Made by a program: the position numbers and the translations under genes | Notes under the pieces: generated by a model | The model's input: only the letters and a program-made list of their open reading frames with translations | Told to the model about the DNA's origin: nothing | The model's database searches: none | Assembly (NCBI GenBank): GCA_028690665.1 | Contig: JAQVAV010000009.1 | Span: 13,320-77,319, forward strand | Source of the DNA: Paludibacter sp. | Lineage (GTDB): Bacteria > Bacteroidota > Bacteroidia > Bacteroidales > Paludibacteraceae | Length of the DNA stretch: 64,000 nt | Direction of reading: 5' to 3' | Shown here: positions 16,418 through 27,760 of the stretch, in pieces | Numbering within the stretch: position 1 is the stretch's first letter | Layout: every line of letters begins with the position of its first letter

Positions 16418-17734
16418 ATGGCAACAAAAGCATTTCAGAAAATTTACACTCATATCACTCAGATTACAAAAGCAACCTGTTCTCTGAAAGCAAGTGGCGT
16501 TGGTAACGAGGAACTTGCTACCGTCAACGGAAAATTGGCTCAGGTAGTAAAAATTATGGGAGATGAAGTTACTTTGCAGGTTTTCGAGGGGACTGAAGGA
16601 ATTCCGACAAATGCAGAGGTAATCTTTTTGGGCAAAGCTCCTTCGTTGAAAGTAAGCGATCAGCTGGCCGGACGTTTTTTCAATTCGTTCGGGGATCCGA
16701 TTGATGGCGGTCCTGAAATTGAAGGAGAAGAGCGTGAAATCGGAGGCCCGTCGGTAAATCCGGTTCGCCGTAAACAACCGTCGGAATTGATTGCTACCGG
16801 TATTGCGGGCATCGATCTGAATAATACGTTGGTAACTGGACAGAAGATTCCGTTTTTTGCAGATCCTGACCAACCTTACAATCAGGTTATGGCAAACGTT
16901 GCTTTGCGTGCCGAAACAGATAAAATTATTCTGGGAGGGATGGGACTGACGAACGATGATTATCTGTATTTTAAAAATGTATTTAATAATGCCGGAGTGC
17001 TCGACCGTATTGTGAGTTTTGTAAACACGACGGAAAATCCACCGGTTGAACGCTTGTTAATTCCTGAAATGGCTTTGGCTGCTGCAGAATATTTTGCTGT
17101 TGATAAAAACGAAAAAGTGTTGGTGCTTTTAACAGATATGACTTCGTATGCCGATGCGCTTGCCATTGTGTCGAATCGTATGGATCAGATTCCTTCGAAA
17201 GATTCCATGCCTGGCTCGCTTTATTCGGACTTGGCGAAAATTTACGAAAAAGCAGTACAATTTCCAGCCGGCGGTTCAATTACGATTATTGCCGTTACAA
17301 CTTTGTCGGGAGGTGATATTACGCACGCTATTCCTGATAATACGGGATATATTACCGAAGGTCAGCTGTTCCTTCGTCGTGATTCGGATGTAGGTAAAGT
17401 AATTGTTGACCCGTTCCGTTCTCTTTCCCGTTTGAAACAGTTGGTTATCGGTAAGAAAACACGTGCCGACCATCCGCAGGTAATGAATGCGGCTGTCCGG
17501 TTATTTGCTGATGCAGCCAATGCGAAAACGAAACTTGAAAACGGATTTGATTTGACTGATTACGATGAACGTACTTTGTCGTTTGCCAAAGATTATTCGA
17601 AAAAAATTCTGGCTATCGATGTCAATATTGATACAACAGCCATGCTTGATACTACCTGGGGCTTGTTTAAAGAACATTTTAAACCTGCCGAGGTAAATAT
17701 TAAACAGGAATTTGTGGAGCAATACTGGAAATAG
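16418..17734 (+). CDS. atpB: V-type ATP synthase subunit B
   Basis: A 438-residue non-catalytic nucleotide-binding-fold subunit of the V1 head. As in its family, the classical P-loop is absent. Typical blocks are FFNSFGDPIDGGPEI near 85-100, SVNPVRRKQPSELIATGI and GSITIIAVTTLSGGD. The start MATKAFQKIYTHITQI is the normal N-terminus. It pairs with subunit A. The gap to the next intact V-ATPase gene (D) holds an ORF6N pseudogene. Confidence 0.96.
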   Translation: MATKAFQKIYTHITQITKATCSLKASGVGNEELATVNGKLAQVVKIMGDEVTLQVFEGTEGIPTNAEVIFLGKAPSLKVSDQLAGRFFNSFGDPIDGGPEIEGEEREIGGPSVNPVRRKQPSELIATGIAGIDLNNTLVTGQKIPFFADPDQPYNQVMANVALRAETDKIILGGMGLTNDDYLYFKNVFNNAGVLDRIVSFVNTTENPPVERLLIPEMALAAAEYFAVDKNEKVLVLLTDMTSYADALAIVSNRMDQIPSKDSMPGSLYSDLAKIYEKAVQFPAGGSITIIAVTTLSGGDITHAIPDNTGYITEGQLFLRRDSDVGKVIVDPFRSLSRLKQLVIGKKTRADHPQVMNAAVRLFADAANAKTKLENGFDLTDYDERTLSFAKDYSKKILAIDVNIDTTAMLDTTWGLFKEHFKPAEVNIKQEFVEQYWK

Positions 17735-17786
17735 TTTTGCCCGTTGTTCTTGCTTTCCTGAAAAATAACCTTAAAAATGAAATCGT

Positions 17787-18380
17787 ATGTCTGATATTGT
17801 GAAAGTCAATGAAGTTGAAGGGAAAATTTTGGTAATTCGTAACCAAAAGGTAATTTAGGATAGAGATGTGGCTGATTTGTATGGTGCTGAGACCAAAAGA
17901 GTTAATGAAGCTGTAAAAAATAATCCAGAGAAGTTTCCTTACGGATATGTTTTTGACCTGAGCGAATCTGAGTTTTCAGATTTGCGGTCGAAATTTTCGA
18001 CCGCAAATTTTTCGAAAATCCGTACATTGCCAAAAGCATTTACAGAAAAGGGGCTTTATATGTTGGCCACAATTTTAAAAAGCAAAATTGCAACAGAAAC
18101 TACCATTGGCATTATTGAGACTTTTACAAAGATCAAAGAATTAACGAAGACTGTTTCGGATTTGACCGAAATACCGGAGGAAACAAAGCAAAAATCGTTG
18201 CTAAAGCGAAGCGGTGAGTTGATTTCGGAAGTACTAGGCGAAGCTTTGGATGCGACTGAACCCGAAATAAGTATTGAATTGAATTTCGCGGTGTTGAAGG
18301 TAAAGCATACGATTAAATGAAAAAATGGTTCGAATGAGGTTTACGAAGATGAACCGATTTATATAAAACTTAAAGAATAA
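17787..18380 (+). pseudogene. ORF6N-domain gene with two in-frame stop codons, inside V-ATPase operon
   Basis: From ATG 17787 the frame encodes MSDIVKVNEVEGKILVIRNQ..., then a TAG at 17856-17858 where ORF6N proteins normally have a leucine (KVIxDRDVADLYGAE). The frame continues with the ORF6N/KilA-N-like DNA-binding domain (TKRVNEAVKNNPEKFP, FTEKGLYMLATIL) and meets a TGA at 18318-18320. After it, the same frame reads NEVYEDEPIYIKLKE up to a TAA at 18378. Both breaks are nonsense changes in one continuous frame. ORF6N genes are usually phage or mobile. It lies between V-ATPase B and D. A shortened protein could start at the GTG at 17868, but it would lack part of the domain. Confidence 0.8.
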
Positions 18381-18410
18381 AGTCTTGAATATCAAAAAAG
18401 ACTGAATTTT

Positions 18411-19012
18411 ATGGCAATACAATTTCAATATAACAAAACATCGTTGCAAATGCTTGAGAAAAATCTCAAGATGCGTGTTCGCGCTTTGCCGACTATTAAA
18501 AATAAGGAAAGTGCTTTGCGTCTGGAGGTGAAGAAAGCCAAAGATGAAATTTTGAAACTTGAGAAAGAGCTTGAATCCAGAATTCAGGCTTATGATAAGA
18601 TGCTGGCTTTGTGGGGCGAATTTGATACTACGCTTTTGCAGGTTGATGATGTGAAAATGACTGTAAAAAAAGTGGCGGGTGTTCGTATCCCGATTCTCGA
18701 AGAGGTACTTTACACCACGAAACCTTTCAGCATGTTCAATTCTCCGAAATGGTACGCAGACGGACTTACCCAGTTGAAAGAGTTGGCTCAGATTGGAATT
18801 GAACGTGAGTTTTGCAGCGAAAAATTGCATTTACTCGAATATGCCCGGAAAAAAACAACTCAGAAAGTAAACCTTTTTGAAAAAGTTCAGATTCCAGGTT
18901 ATGACGATGCTATCAGGAAAATCAAACGTTTTATGGAAGATGAGGAGAACCTTTCAAAATCTTCTCAGAAAATTGTAAAATCGCGTCAACAACAAATGAA
19001 GGAGGCCGGGTT

Positions 19013-19016
<4 letters not shown>
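18411..19016 (+). CDS. atpD: V-type ATP synthase subunit D (central rotor shaft)
   Basis: A 201-residue protein, almost all helical, with the N- and C-terminal coiled-coil halves typical of subunit D (KTSLQMLEKNLKMRVRALP near the start and KVQIPGYDDAIRKIKRFMED near the end). It is the rotating shaft inside the A3B3 head. Its stop overlaps the ATG of subunit I by ATGA, showing translational coupling. The ATG at 18411 follows directly after the ORF6N pseudogene. Confidence 0.9.
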
Positions 19017-21348
<2,332 letters not shown>

Positions 21349-21370
21349 TATAGTTTAATACAACATAACA

Positions 21371-21405
21371 AAAGCTCAGACGAAAAGCTTCGTTTGGGCT
21401 TTTGT
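21371..21405 (+). terminator. Terminator at the end of the V-ATPase operon
   Basis: Fourteen-pair stem (21371-21384 and 21389-21402, two G-T pairs) with a four-base loop AAGC; the right arm ends in TTT. It separates the V-ATPase operon from the M23-type gene. Confidence 0.75.
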
Positions 21406-21472
21406 TCATTTTGATAATTTCGTAAAAATAAGCTATTTTTGTGCTTTTTAAAAAGGCTCAGGTCGAGAAAAA

Positions 21473-22342
21473 ATGAAAAAGAAAAACATACGGGTAAAGT
21501 CATTTTTCCAAAAGTTAAGATTCCGATACCGGGTTTCGGTGTTGAACGAAAATACCTTGGAGGAATCATGGCATATTCGTTTGTCCCGGCTGAGTGTGAT
21601 GGTTTATGCATCGGTACTGGTGCTGTCGACATTTGCCCTCCTTGCATTATTGATATATGCTACTCCTGTTAAATATTATTTGCCGGGATATGGAGATTCG
21701 GGCAACAGAGGGAAAATTATAGTCGGAGCCATGAAAACCGATTCTTTAGTTCAGCAGGTGAAATTACAGGAAGGTTATATCGATATTCTCAAAGCAATAG
21801 TTACCGGAAATATGAAATCAGATTCAGTAGCTTCGCTTGATTCTGCTCAGCTTAAAGAAACTGCACATGTTTTTGTCGAGAAATCGAATGCCGAAAAGGA
21901 GTTTGTTGATAATTTTGAAAACCAAGAAAAATATAATTTGTCTTCTCTAGGTTCTGATACAAAGAATGAAAATGTATATGTGTTTTTTCGACCTGCCAAA
22001 GGAGTTATTTCTTCTCAGTTTAATTTGTCAGAAAAACAATATGGTATAAGCATTATAACTTCTCCGAACCAGACCGTTTTGAGCGTGTTGGCCGGAACTG
22101 TTATTTATGCAGCTTATACTTTTGATTATGGTTGGGTTATTGAAGTTCAACACGAAAATAATTACCTTTCTATTTATAAAAACAATACACGTTTGTTGAA
22201 AAAAATAGGTGATATGGTGAAAGCCGGAGAAGGAATTGCCATTACGGGAGATAGTGAGGATACAAAATCGGGTAGCCAGTTTTATTTTGAATTGTGGCAG
22301 CAAGGCAAGCCGGTGAACCCGGAAGACGTAATTATTTTCTAA
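21473..22342 (+). CDS. Membrane-anchored M23/LytM-like protein, degenerate active site
   Basis: A 289-residue protein with a basic cytoplasmic start, one membrane helix at about 41-63 (SVMVYASVLVLSTFALLALL), a periplasmic linker and an M23/LytM fold at about 172-289. The zinc site of active LytM (HxxxD and HxH) is not present: the first ligand region reads SEKQYGISI and the last reads QFYFELW. It therefore probably regulates or binds other cell-wall enzymes, like EnvC-type LytM proteins, instead of cutting peptidoglycan. It starts the gene row leading to dxr. Confidence 0.75.
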   Translation: MKKKNIRVKSFFQKLRFRYRVSVLNENTLEESWHIRLSRLSVMVYASVLVLSTFALLALLIYATPVKYYLPGYGDSGNRGKIIVGAMKTDSLVQQVKLQEGYIDILKAIVTGNMKSDSVASLDSAQLKETAHVFVEKSNAEKEFVDNFENQEKYNLSSLGSDTKNENVYVFFRPAKGVISSQFNLSEKQYGISIITSPNQTVLSVLAGTVIYAAYTFDYGWVIEVQHENNYLSIYKNNTRLLKKIGDMVKAGEGIAITGDSEDTKSGSQFYFELWQQGKPVNPEDVIIF

Positions 22343-22363
22343 CTATTAATTGGAGATATTTCA

Positions 22364-23530
22364 GTGTCTGATATTAAAAAACAAATAGCAATACTTGGTT
22401 CTACCGGTTCTATAGGAACTCAGGCACTTAAGGTTATTGCTGAAAACAGTTCCCTGTTTGGGGTTTTTGCTTTAACCGCAAACAATCAGGTGGATTTACT
22501 TATACAACAAGCACGCATATTCCAACCCGAGGTGGTGGCTATTGCTAACGATATTCATTATCAGAAGCTAAAAGATGCATTAGCCGATTTGCCGATAAAA
22601 GTTTTTGCAGGAGATGACGCTATTGCCCAGGTAGCCGGAATGCAGCCCATTGATATTGTACTCACGGCAATGGTTGGATATTCAGGGCTGAAACCAACTA
22701 TGAATGCAATTAAAGCCGGAAAGAAAATTGCTTTGGCTAATAAAGAAACGCTTGTTGTGGCGGGGGAGTTGATTCGTGCGTTGGTCTCAGAATACAACGT
22801 GCCTGTTATTCCTGTTGATTCCGAGCATTCTGCCATTTTTCAATGTCTTGTCGGGGAAGGAAATAATCCGGTTGAAAAGTTGATTTTAACTGCTTCGGGA
22901 GGTCCGTTTCGCACAAAAAGTTTGGCCGAATTAGAATATGTTACCAGTGCCCAGGCATTGAAACATCCGAATTGGGATATGGGGGCAAAAATCACGATTG
23001 ATTCCGCCAGTATGATGAATAAGGGTTTTGAAATTATTGAAGCAAAATGGCTGTTTGATGTTGCCCCAGAGCAGATTGATGTGGTGGTACATCCTCAGTC
23101 TATCATACATTCTATGGTTCAATATGCGGATGGATCTGTCAAAGCACAACTTGGATTGCCCGATATGAAACTCCCCATCCAGTATGCGTTTACCTATCCT
23201 GATCGTTTGCAAACAAAATTTCCCCGTCTTGATTTCAATATTTGCACCCAGTTTACTTTCGAACGTCCTGATACAGAACGATTCCGCAATCTTGCTCTTG
23301 CCTATTATGCTATGAAAAAGGGCGGAAATATGCCTTGTATACTTAATGCTGCCAATGAAATTGTAGTTGCCGAATTTTTGAAAAATAAGATCAGATTTTT
23401 GCAAATGAGTGATATTATTGAAGATGTAATGGCCAAAGCTACGTTTATTCTGCAACCTACTTACGAAGATTATGTTCAGACGGATGCTGAGGTCAGATTA
23501 CTAACTAAAAAATTGATTGAGAAATCGTAA
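22364..23530 (+). CDS. dxr: 1-deoxy-D-xylulose 5-phosphate reductoisomerase
   Basis: A 388-residue enzyme of the MEP isoprenoid pathway that converts DXP to MEP with NADPH. The NADPH motif GSTGSIG is at 12-18, and the metal and substrate motifs are VDSEHSA and GGPFRTKS. The start is GTG at 22364 with GGAGA eight bases upstream. It lies 21 bases after the M23-like gene. In most Bacteroidota rseP follows directly; here a DNA methylase gene sits between them. Confidence 0.96.
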   Translation: MSDIKKQIAILGSTGSIGTQALKVIAENSSLFGVFALTANNQVDLLIQQARIFQPEVVAIANDIHYQKLKDALADLPIKVFAGDDAIAQVAGMQPIDIVLTAMVGYSGLKPTMNAIKAGKKIALANKETLVVAGELIRALVSEYNVPVIPVDSEHSAIFQCLVGEGNNPVEKLILTASGGPFRTKSLAELEYVTSAQALKHPNWDMGAKITIDSASMMNKGFEIIEAKWLFDVAPEQIDVVVHPQSIIHSMVQYADGSVKAQLGLPDMKLPIQYAFTYPDRLQTKFPRLDFNICTQFTFERPDTERFRNLALAYYAMKKGGNMPCILNAANEIVVAEFLKNKIRFLQMSDIIEDVMAKATFILQPTYEDYVQTDAEVRLLTKKLIEKS

Positions 23531-23557
23531 TTACTATTGTTCTCGGGTAAAAGAGAT

Positions 23558-24634
23558 ATGGAGCAAATTAAAACTGAAGGAATAAAATATGCCGGATCTA
23601 AATTGAAGCTTATACCTCATATTTTAGAAATGTCCTCCGAACTTAGCGGTGTGAATTCTGTTCTTGATGGATTTAGTGGTTCCACGCGGGTTTCTCAGGC
23701 TTTTGCTCAGAAAGGCTGTCAGGTTATGGCCAATGATATTTCGGCGTGGTCCGAAGTCTTTGGTAATTGCTACTTAAAAACGTCTTCTTCAAAATCCGTT
23801 TTAAAAGAAATAATTGAGCATCTTAATCATTTAAATCCGGTTGATGGTTGGTTTACTGCTGTATATGGTGGAGATGAGCAGGATACAAAGAAGCCTTTTC
23901 AGAGAAAAAATACTCAGAAGCTCGATGCAATTCGTGATGAAATAGATCGTTTAGATTTAAATATTGAAGATAAATCGGTGCTTCTAACGAGCCTTATTTT
24001 AGCTTTGGATAAAGTGGATAATACGTTGGGGCATTACGCTGCCTATTTATCGAAATGGTCTGCCCGTTCCTATAAAAATTTAGAATTAAAGCTCCCATAC
24101 AGAATAGAATTGTTGCCGGAATGTCAGGTGATCAGAGATGATATTTTTAATACGGTTGGAAAATATAGTTTCGATTTGGCATATTTTGATCCTCCGTATG
24201 GTTCCAATAACGAAAAAATGCCCCCGAGCCGTGTGCGGTATGCTTCGTATTATCATATCTGGACAACTATTATTCAGAATGATAAGCCGGAAATTTTTGG
24301 AAAAGCAAACCGCCGGACTGATACACGTGACAATTTTACAGGTTCGGTGTTTGAGGAGTTCCGAAAAAACAAAAATGGTGAATTTAAAGCTATGGATGCT
24401 TTACGACAATTGGTTAAGAAAACAAAAGCACGATATTTGATGTTATCCTACAGTTCGGGAGGCCGGGCCACCAAGGAACAGTTGATTGATATTATCCAGG
24501 AAAACGGAGTGTTGCTAAAGGTGAAGAAGATTGATTTTAAGAAGAATGTGATGAGTTATCTGCGCTCGACAAATGAGTGGGCAGCCAATGATGACCGGCA
24601 TTTGGAATATATATTTTTAATGGAAAAGAAATAA
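23558..24634 (+). CDS. D12-class adenine-specific DNA methyltransferase (orphan)
   Basis: A 358-residue N6-adenine methylase. The N-terminal GIKYAGSKLKLIPHI block (8-22) and the SAM-binding LDGFSGSTRVSQAFA (36-50) come first, with the catalytic motif DPPYGSN at 211-217, the order of D12 (Dam-like) enzymes. The TTG at 23537 could lengthen the frame, but ATG 23558 matches the family start. No restriction endonuclease gene is next to it, so it is an orphan. It interrupts the dxr-rseP neighbourhood and may have been acquired by transfer. Confidence 0.85.
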   Translation: MEQIKTEGIKYAGSKLKLIPHILEMSSELSGVNSVLDGFSGSTRVSQAFAQKGCQVMANDISAWSEVFGNCYLKTSSSKSVLKEIIEHLNHLNPVDGWFTAVYGGDEQDTKKPFQRKNTQKLDAIRDEIDRLDLNIEDKSVLLTSLILALDKVDNTLGHYAAYLSKWSARSYKNLELKLPYRIELLPECQVIRDDIFNTVGKYSFDLAYFDPPYGSNNEKMPPSRVRYASYYHIWTTIIQNDKPEIFGKANRRTDTRDNFTGSVFEEFRKNKNGEFKAMDALRQLVKKTKARYLMLSYSSGGRATKEQLIDIIQENGVLLKVKKIDFKKNVMSYLRSTNEWAANDDRHLEYIFLMEKK

Positions 24635-24689
24635 AGACAGAACTAAAACATAAAAATCCGGAGAAGATGTCCGGCATGAGAAAGCAATT

Positions 24690-26177
24690 ATGGAGACATT
24701 TTTAATCAGAGCGCTACAACTTATTTTAAGCTTATCGATATTGGTGGTTTTGCATGAATTCGGGCATTTTGCATTTGCCCGTTTATTTCGTGTGCGTGTC
24801 GATAAGTTTTACATGTTTTTTAATCCGAATTTTTCATTAGTTAGGGCAAAAAAAATCAAAGGAAAATGGCAGTTTAAAATTTTTGCTAAAAACGTTCCGG
24901 CTAATGAGCGTCCAAAAATGGATGCTGCCGGCGATCCCGTGCTCGATGCCAAAGGACGTCCGGTGTTAGAACCAATTCCGGTTTCTGAATTTGCCGATGA
25001 TGACTGGCGAAAATATCCGGAAACGACGGAGTGGGGGATAGGTTGGCTCCCATTGGGTGGTTATTGTAAAATTGCCGGAATGATTGATGAGTCAATGGAT
25101 ACAGCGCAGATGAGTCAGGAACCTCAACTGTGGGAATATCGTTCGAAGCCGGTTTGGCAACGTTTACCCATTATAATCGGAGGCGTATTGGTGAATTTTC
25201 TTCTTGCTTTGGTTATTTATTCAGCAGTGCTTTTTACCTGGGGAGAAGAATATCTTCCTTTGAAAAATGCTAAATATGGATTGCAGTTTTCGCAGACGTT
25301 CATTGATTATGGGTTTAAAAATGGTGATAACGTAATTTCTGTGGGAGGGCAACCTGTTGAGCAACGGGCAGACCTGATTGATAAAATTTTGATTGACGGA
25401 AAAGAACAGGTACAGGTACTTCGGGATGGAAAAGTGGTAAATATTGAGTTGCCTGCCGATTTTAATCAAAAAATTCTTGCAGCAAATGAAACGGATATTA
25501 TTTTACCCCGTTTTCCATTCGTTATTGCAGAGGTAAGTTCTGGAAGTGCTGCCGCGGAGGCGAAACTGGAAGCGGGAGACAGTATTGTGGGTGTCAATGG
25601 AAAGCCGATGTTTGCTTTTCAGGATATTGCCCAGGAATTGTATGATTCGAGAGCTCATGATATAGAAATATCATTTTATCGTGCCGGGCAATTGATGCAT
25701 ACAAAAACTTTCGTTGAAGACAATGGAAAATTAGGAGTTGCGGTTAAACCAATGCTCACTTATTTCAATACAAAAGTAACTCATTACACATTAGTCCAGT
25801 CAATACCTGCGGGTATCAATATGGGTGTTGAAACGCTTGGAAGCTATGTGAAACAATTTAAATTGATATTTTCGAAAGAAGGAGCCAAACAACTTGGTGG
25901 GTTCGGAAGTATTGGAAAAATGTTTCCTAAAATTTGGGACTGGGAAATTTTTTGGTCAATGACTGCTTTGCTGTCTATTGTGCTTGCTTTTATGAACTTT
26001 TTACCGATTCCGGCTTTAGATGGAGGTCATGTTATGTTTTTGCTGTATGAGATGTTTACCGGCAGAAAACCGGGCGATAAATTTCTTGAATATGCCCAGA
26101 CTGTTGGATTTTTCCTTTTAATGGGGTTGTTGGTATATGCTAACGGAAATGATATTTTTAGAGCAATATTTAAATAA
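24690..26177 (+). CDS. rseP: RIP-type intramembrane zinc metalloprotease RseP
   Basis: A 495-residue site-2 protease. HEFGH (22-26) supplies the zinc histidines and glutamate; the second metal site NFLPIPALDGGH lies near the C-terminus. Two PDZ-type regions occupy about 200-370 (DYGFKNGDNVISVGGQPV and KLEAGDSIVGVNGKP). The membrane helices are at the two ends. It should cut membrane proteins such as anti-sigma factors within the lipid layer. A long insert with APANE/DEPxx-like charges (100-130) is typical of Bacteroidota RseP. Confidence 0.95.
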   Translation: METFLIRALQLILSLSILVVLHEFGHFAFARLFRVRVDKFYMFFNPNFSLVRAKKIKGKWQFKIFAKNVPANERPKMDAAGDPVLDAKGRPVLEPIPVSEFADDDWRKYPETTEWGIGWLPLGGYCKIAGMIDESMDTAQMSQEPQLWEYRSKPVWQRLPIIIGGVLVNFLLALVIYSAVLFTWGEEYLPLKNAKYGLQFSQTFIDYGFKNGDNVISVGGQPVEQRADLIDKILIDGKEQVQVLRDGKVVNIELPADFNQKILAANETDIILPRFPFVIAEVSSGSAAAEAKLEAGDSIVGVNGKPMFAFQDIAQELYDSRAHDIEISFYRAGQLMHTKTFVEDNGKLGVAVKPMLTYFNTKVTHYTLVQSIPAGINMGVETLGSYVKQFKLIFSKEGAKQLGGFGSIGKMFPKIWDWEIFWSMTALLSIVLAFMNFLPIPALDGGHVMFLLYEMFTGRKPGDKFLEYAQTVGFFLLMGLLVYANGNDIFRAIFK

Positions 26178-26185
26178 GAGAAAAA

Positions 26186-26545
26186 ATGAAACCTGTTGTT
26201 TTATGTTATCCGAAATGCGGAACGTGTCAAAAAGCAGAAAAGTGGTTGAAAGCAAATGGAATCGAATATACTTATCGTCCGATAAAAGAACAGAACCCGA
26301 CGAAAGAGGAATTGACAGAATGGTTTGGAAGAAGTGAACTGCCAATTAACAAATGGTTTAATACCAGTGGACTGCTGTATAAAGAAAATAATATGAAAGA
26401 TAAAGTGAAAACTTTGTCGATTGATGAGTTGATTGATATTCTTTCTCAAAATGGTTTGATGGTAAAGCGTCCCGTACTTCTAGCCGGCGATAAAGTGTTG
26501 GTCGGTTTTAAAGAGGATGATTGGAAAACGCTTTTTGGAAAGTAG
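26186..26545 (+). CDS. ArsC/Spx-family protein (YffB-like)
   Basis: A 119-residue thioredoxin-fold protein starting MKPVVLCYPKCGTC; Cys11 and Cys14 form CGTC. The pattern of ArsC/Spx family proteins continues with KWFNTSGLLYKE, KRPVLL and VGFKEDDW. It starts 8 bases after rseP, so it is co-transcribed. True arsenate reductase activity is uncertain; many members are general redox proteins. The transcript terminator probably lies inside the 3' end of the convergent radical SAM gene. Confidence 0.85.
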   Translation: MKPVVLCYPKCGTCQKAEKWLKANGIEYTYRPIKEQNPTKEELTEWFGRSELPINKWFNTSGLLYKENNMKDKVKTLSIDELIDILSQNGLMVKRPVLLAGDKVLVGFKEDDWKTLFGK

Positions 26546-26549
26546 AGTC

Positions 26550-27563
26550 TTATTTAGAAGTGCAATTTCTGCACATATCATATTGTTTCCGGTTTTGGAG
26601 TATTGATGCTCTGAAACCGGAAGCTTTTTTATTATGCCAGATTGTTTGGAAATTATTTGAATTCAGATTGCCAAACGTATACTTTTGGTCTTTGTCGAAG
26701 CAACAAGGTAACACATTCCCCTCAGCAGTAATTACGGCTCCGTTCCACAATCGCTGACATCGGTTTTGCATTTTATTTTTTATAGCATACTTGCCATTAG
26801 AAAGTCTTTTGTAACGTGAAAATTTATCGATTGAAGTCATTAACTCATGCCCGTGTTCAAAATTGTAAAGTTGAGCGGTTTTTAAACTCAACCGGTCAAC
26901 TTTTAATGTCTTTGCCAATTTTTTGATTTCAGAAATCTGATGTTCGTTGATCTTGAAAACCACAAATTGTATTTCAATCAAAGGAGATCGTGATGCGAGC
27001 TGTTTTCGTAATTCGGTTAAATGTTTAATTCCTTCAATAGCTTTGTCCAAATTTCCTCCACGGCGGTATTTTTCATAAATGTCTTGGGTCGTTCCGTCGA
27101 TTGAAATAATGATTTTATCCAAGCCTGAACGGACAAGTTCTTCAGCTTTTTTACGTGTTAAAGCCTGTGCATTTGTCGAGAGAGAGGTGTAAATATTGTT
27201 TTTATGAGTATATGCAATCATTTTTGGTAAATCGGGATTTAACAGAGGTTCTCCCTGAAAATAGAATATGACATGAACTAAAGTGGATTTTAGATCATCT
27301 ATGATTTTTATAAGATTTTCGTTTGCCAAATAATGCTTTGGAGAGTTCTTTTTTAAACTTACAGGACATTCAGGACATTTGAGCTGGCAGAAATTATCAG
27401 GTTCAATAGAAATAAAAAATGGCGTGGTATTTGTATGTGAAACCACTTGTTTTCGAGAGAAAATAAAAGAAAAATATAGTTTGCTGATATTGAGAATCTT
27501 GGAAACAGAAATATATCTGAAAGATAAAAATATATGGGGAATAAGTCGCAATTTAGAAATCAT
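26550..27563 (-). CDS. Radical SAM/SPASM-domain protein
   Basis: A 337-residue protein with the radical SAM cluster motif at Cys59, Cys63, Cys66 (CQLKCPEC) and a C-terminal SPASM-type cysteine set (RCQRLW, LPCCFD, CRNCTSK). Such enzymes modify peptides, proteins or small molecules by radical chemistry. No precursor peptide gene is visible next to it. The stop is only 4 bases from the end of the convergent ArsC-like gene. The substrate cannot be predicted. Confidence 0.85.
   Translation of the reverse strand: MISKLRLIPHIFLSFRYISVSKILNISKLYFSFIFSRKQVVSHTNTTPFFISIEPDNFCQLKCPECPVSLKKNSPKHYLANENLIKIIDDLKSTLVHVIFYFQGEPLLNPDLPKMIAYTHKNNIYTSLSTNAQALTRKKAEELVRSGLDKIIISIDGTTQDIYEKYRRGGNLDKAIEGIKHLTELRKQLASRSPLIEIQFVVFKINEHQISEIKKLAKTLKVDRLSLKTAQLYNFEHGHELMTSIDKFSRYKRLSNGKYAIKNKMQNRCQRLWNGAVITAEGNVLPCCFDKDQKYTFGNLNSNNFQTIWHNKKASGFRASILQNRKQYDMCRNCTSK
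26587..26630 (+). terminator. Hairpin terminator for the dxr-rseP row, embedded in convergent coding sequence
   Basis: Perfect 9-bp stem TTCCGGTTT / AAACCGGAA with extra pairs inside the loop (GAG/CTC), then GCTTTTTTA. It stands 42 bases past the ArsC-like stop, inside the last codons of the radical SAM gene on the other strand. Confidence 0.65.
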
Positions 27564-27694
27564 TTTAATATGGGGATTATATTCTAACGTGAATTGATGA
27601 CAATATATTTTAAAGAGACAAACAAAAATACTTAGTTTTATTAGAAAAATTATAAAATTGTTATTTCTAATAAATAATATCCGTTGAAACTTTG

Positions 27695-27702
27695 TATATT
27701 TG
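27695..27702 (+). promoter_or_regulatory. -7 box for the OmpA/TPR lipoprotein gene
   Basis: TATATTTG, 58 bases before the ATG at 27761. No well-spaced -33 TTTG is evident. Confidence 0.45.
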
Positions 27703-27760
27703 TACTCTATTATATAGAAATAATTTAAATCAAATCAATTTATAACAAAAACACAAATTT

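Noticed and set aside
18234-18830. 198-codon minus-strand frame over subunit D and the ORF6N end
   Set aside because: Antisense to a conserved V-ATPase gene, Phe-rich text, no ribosome-binding site.
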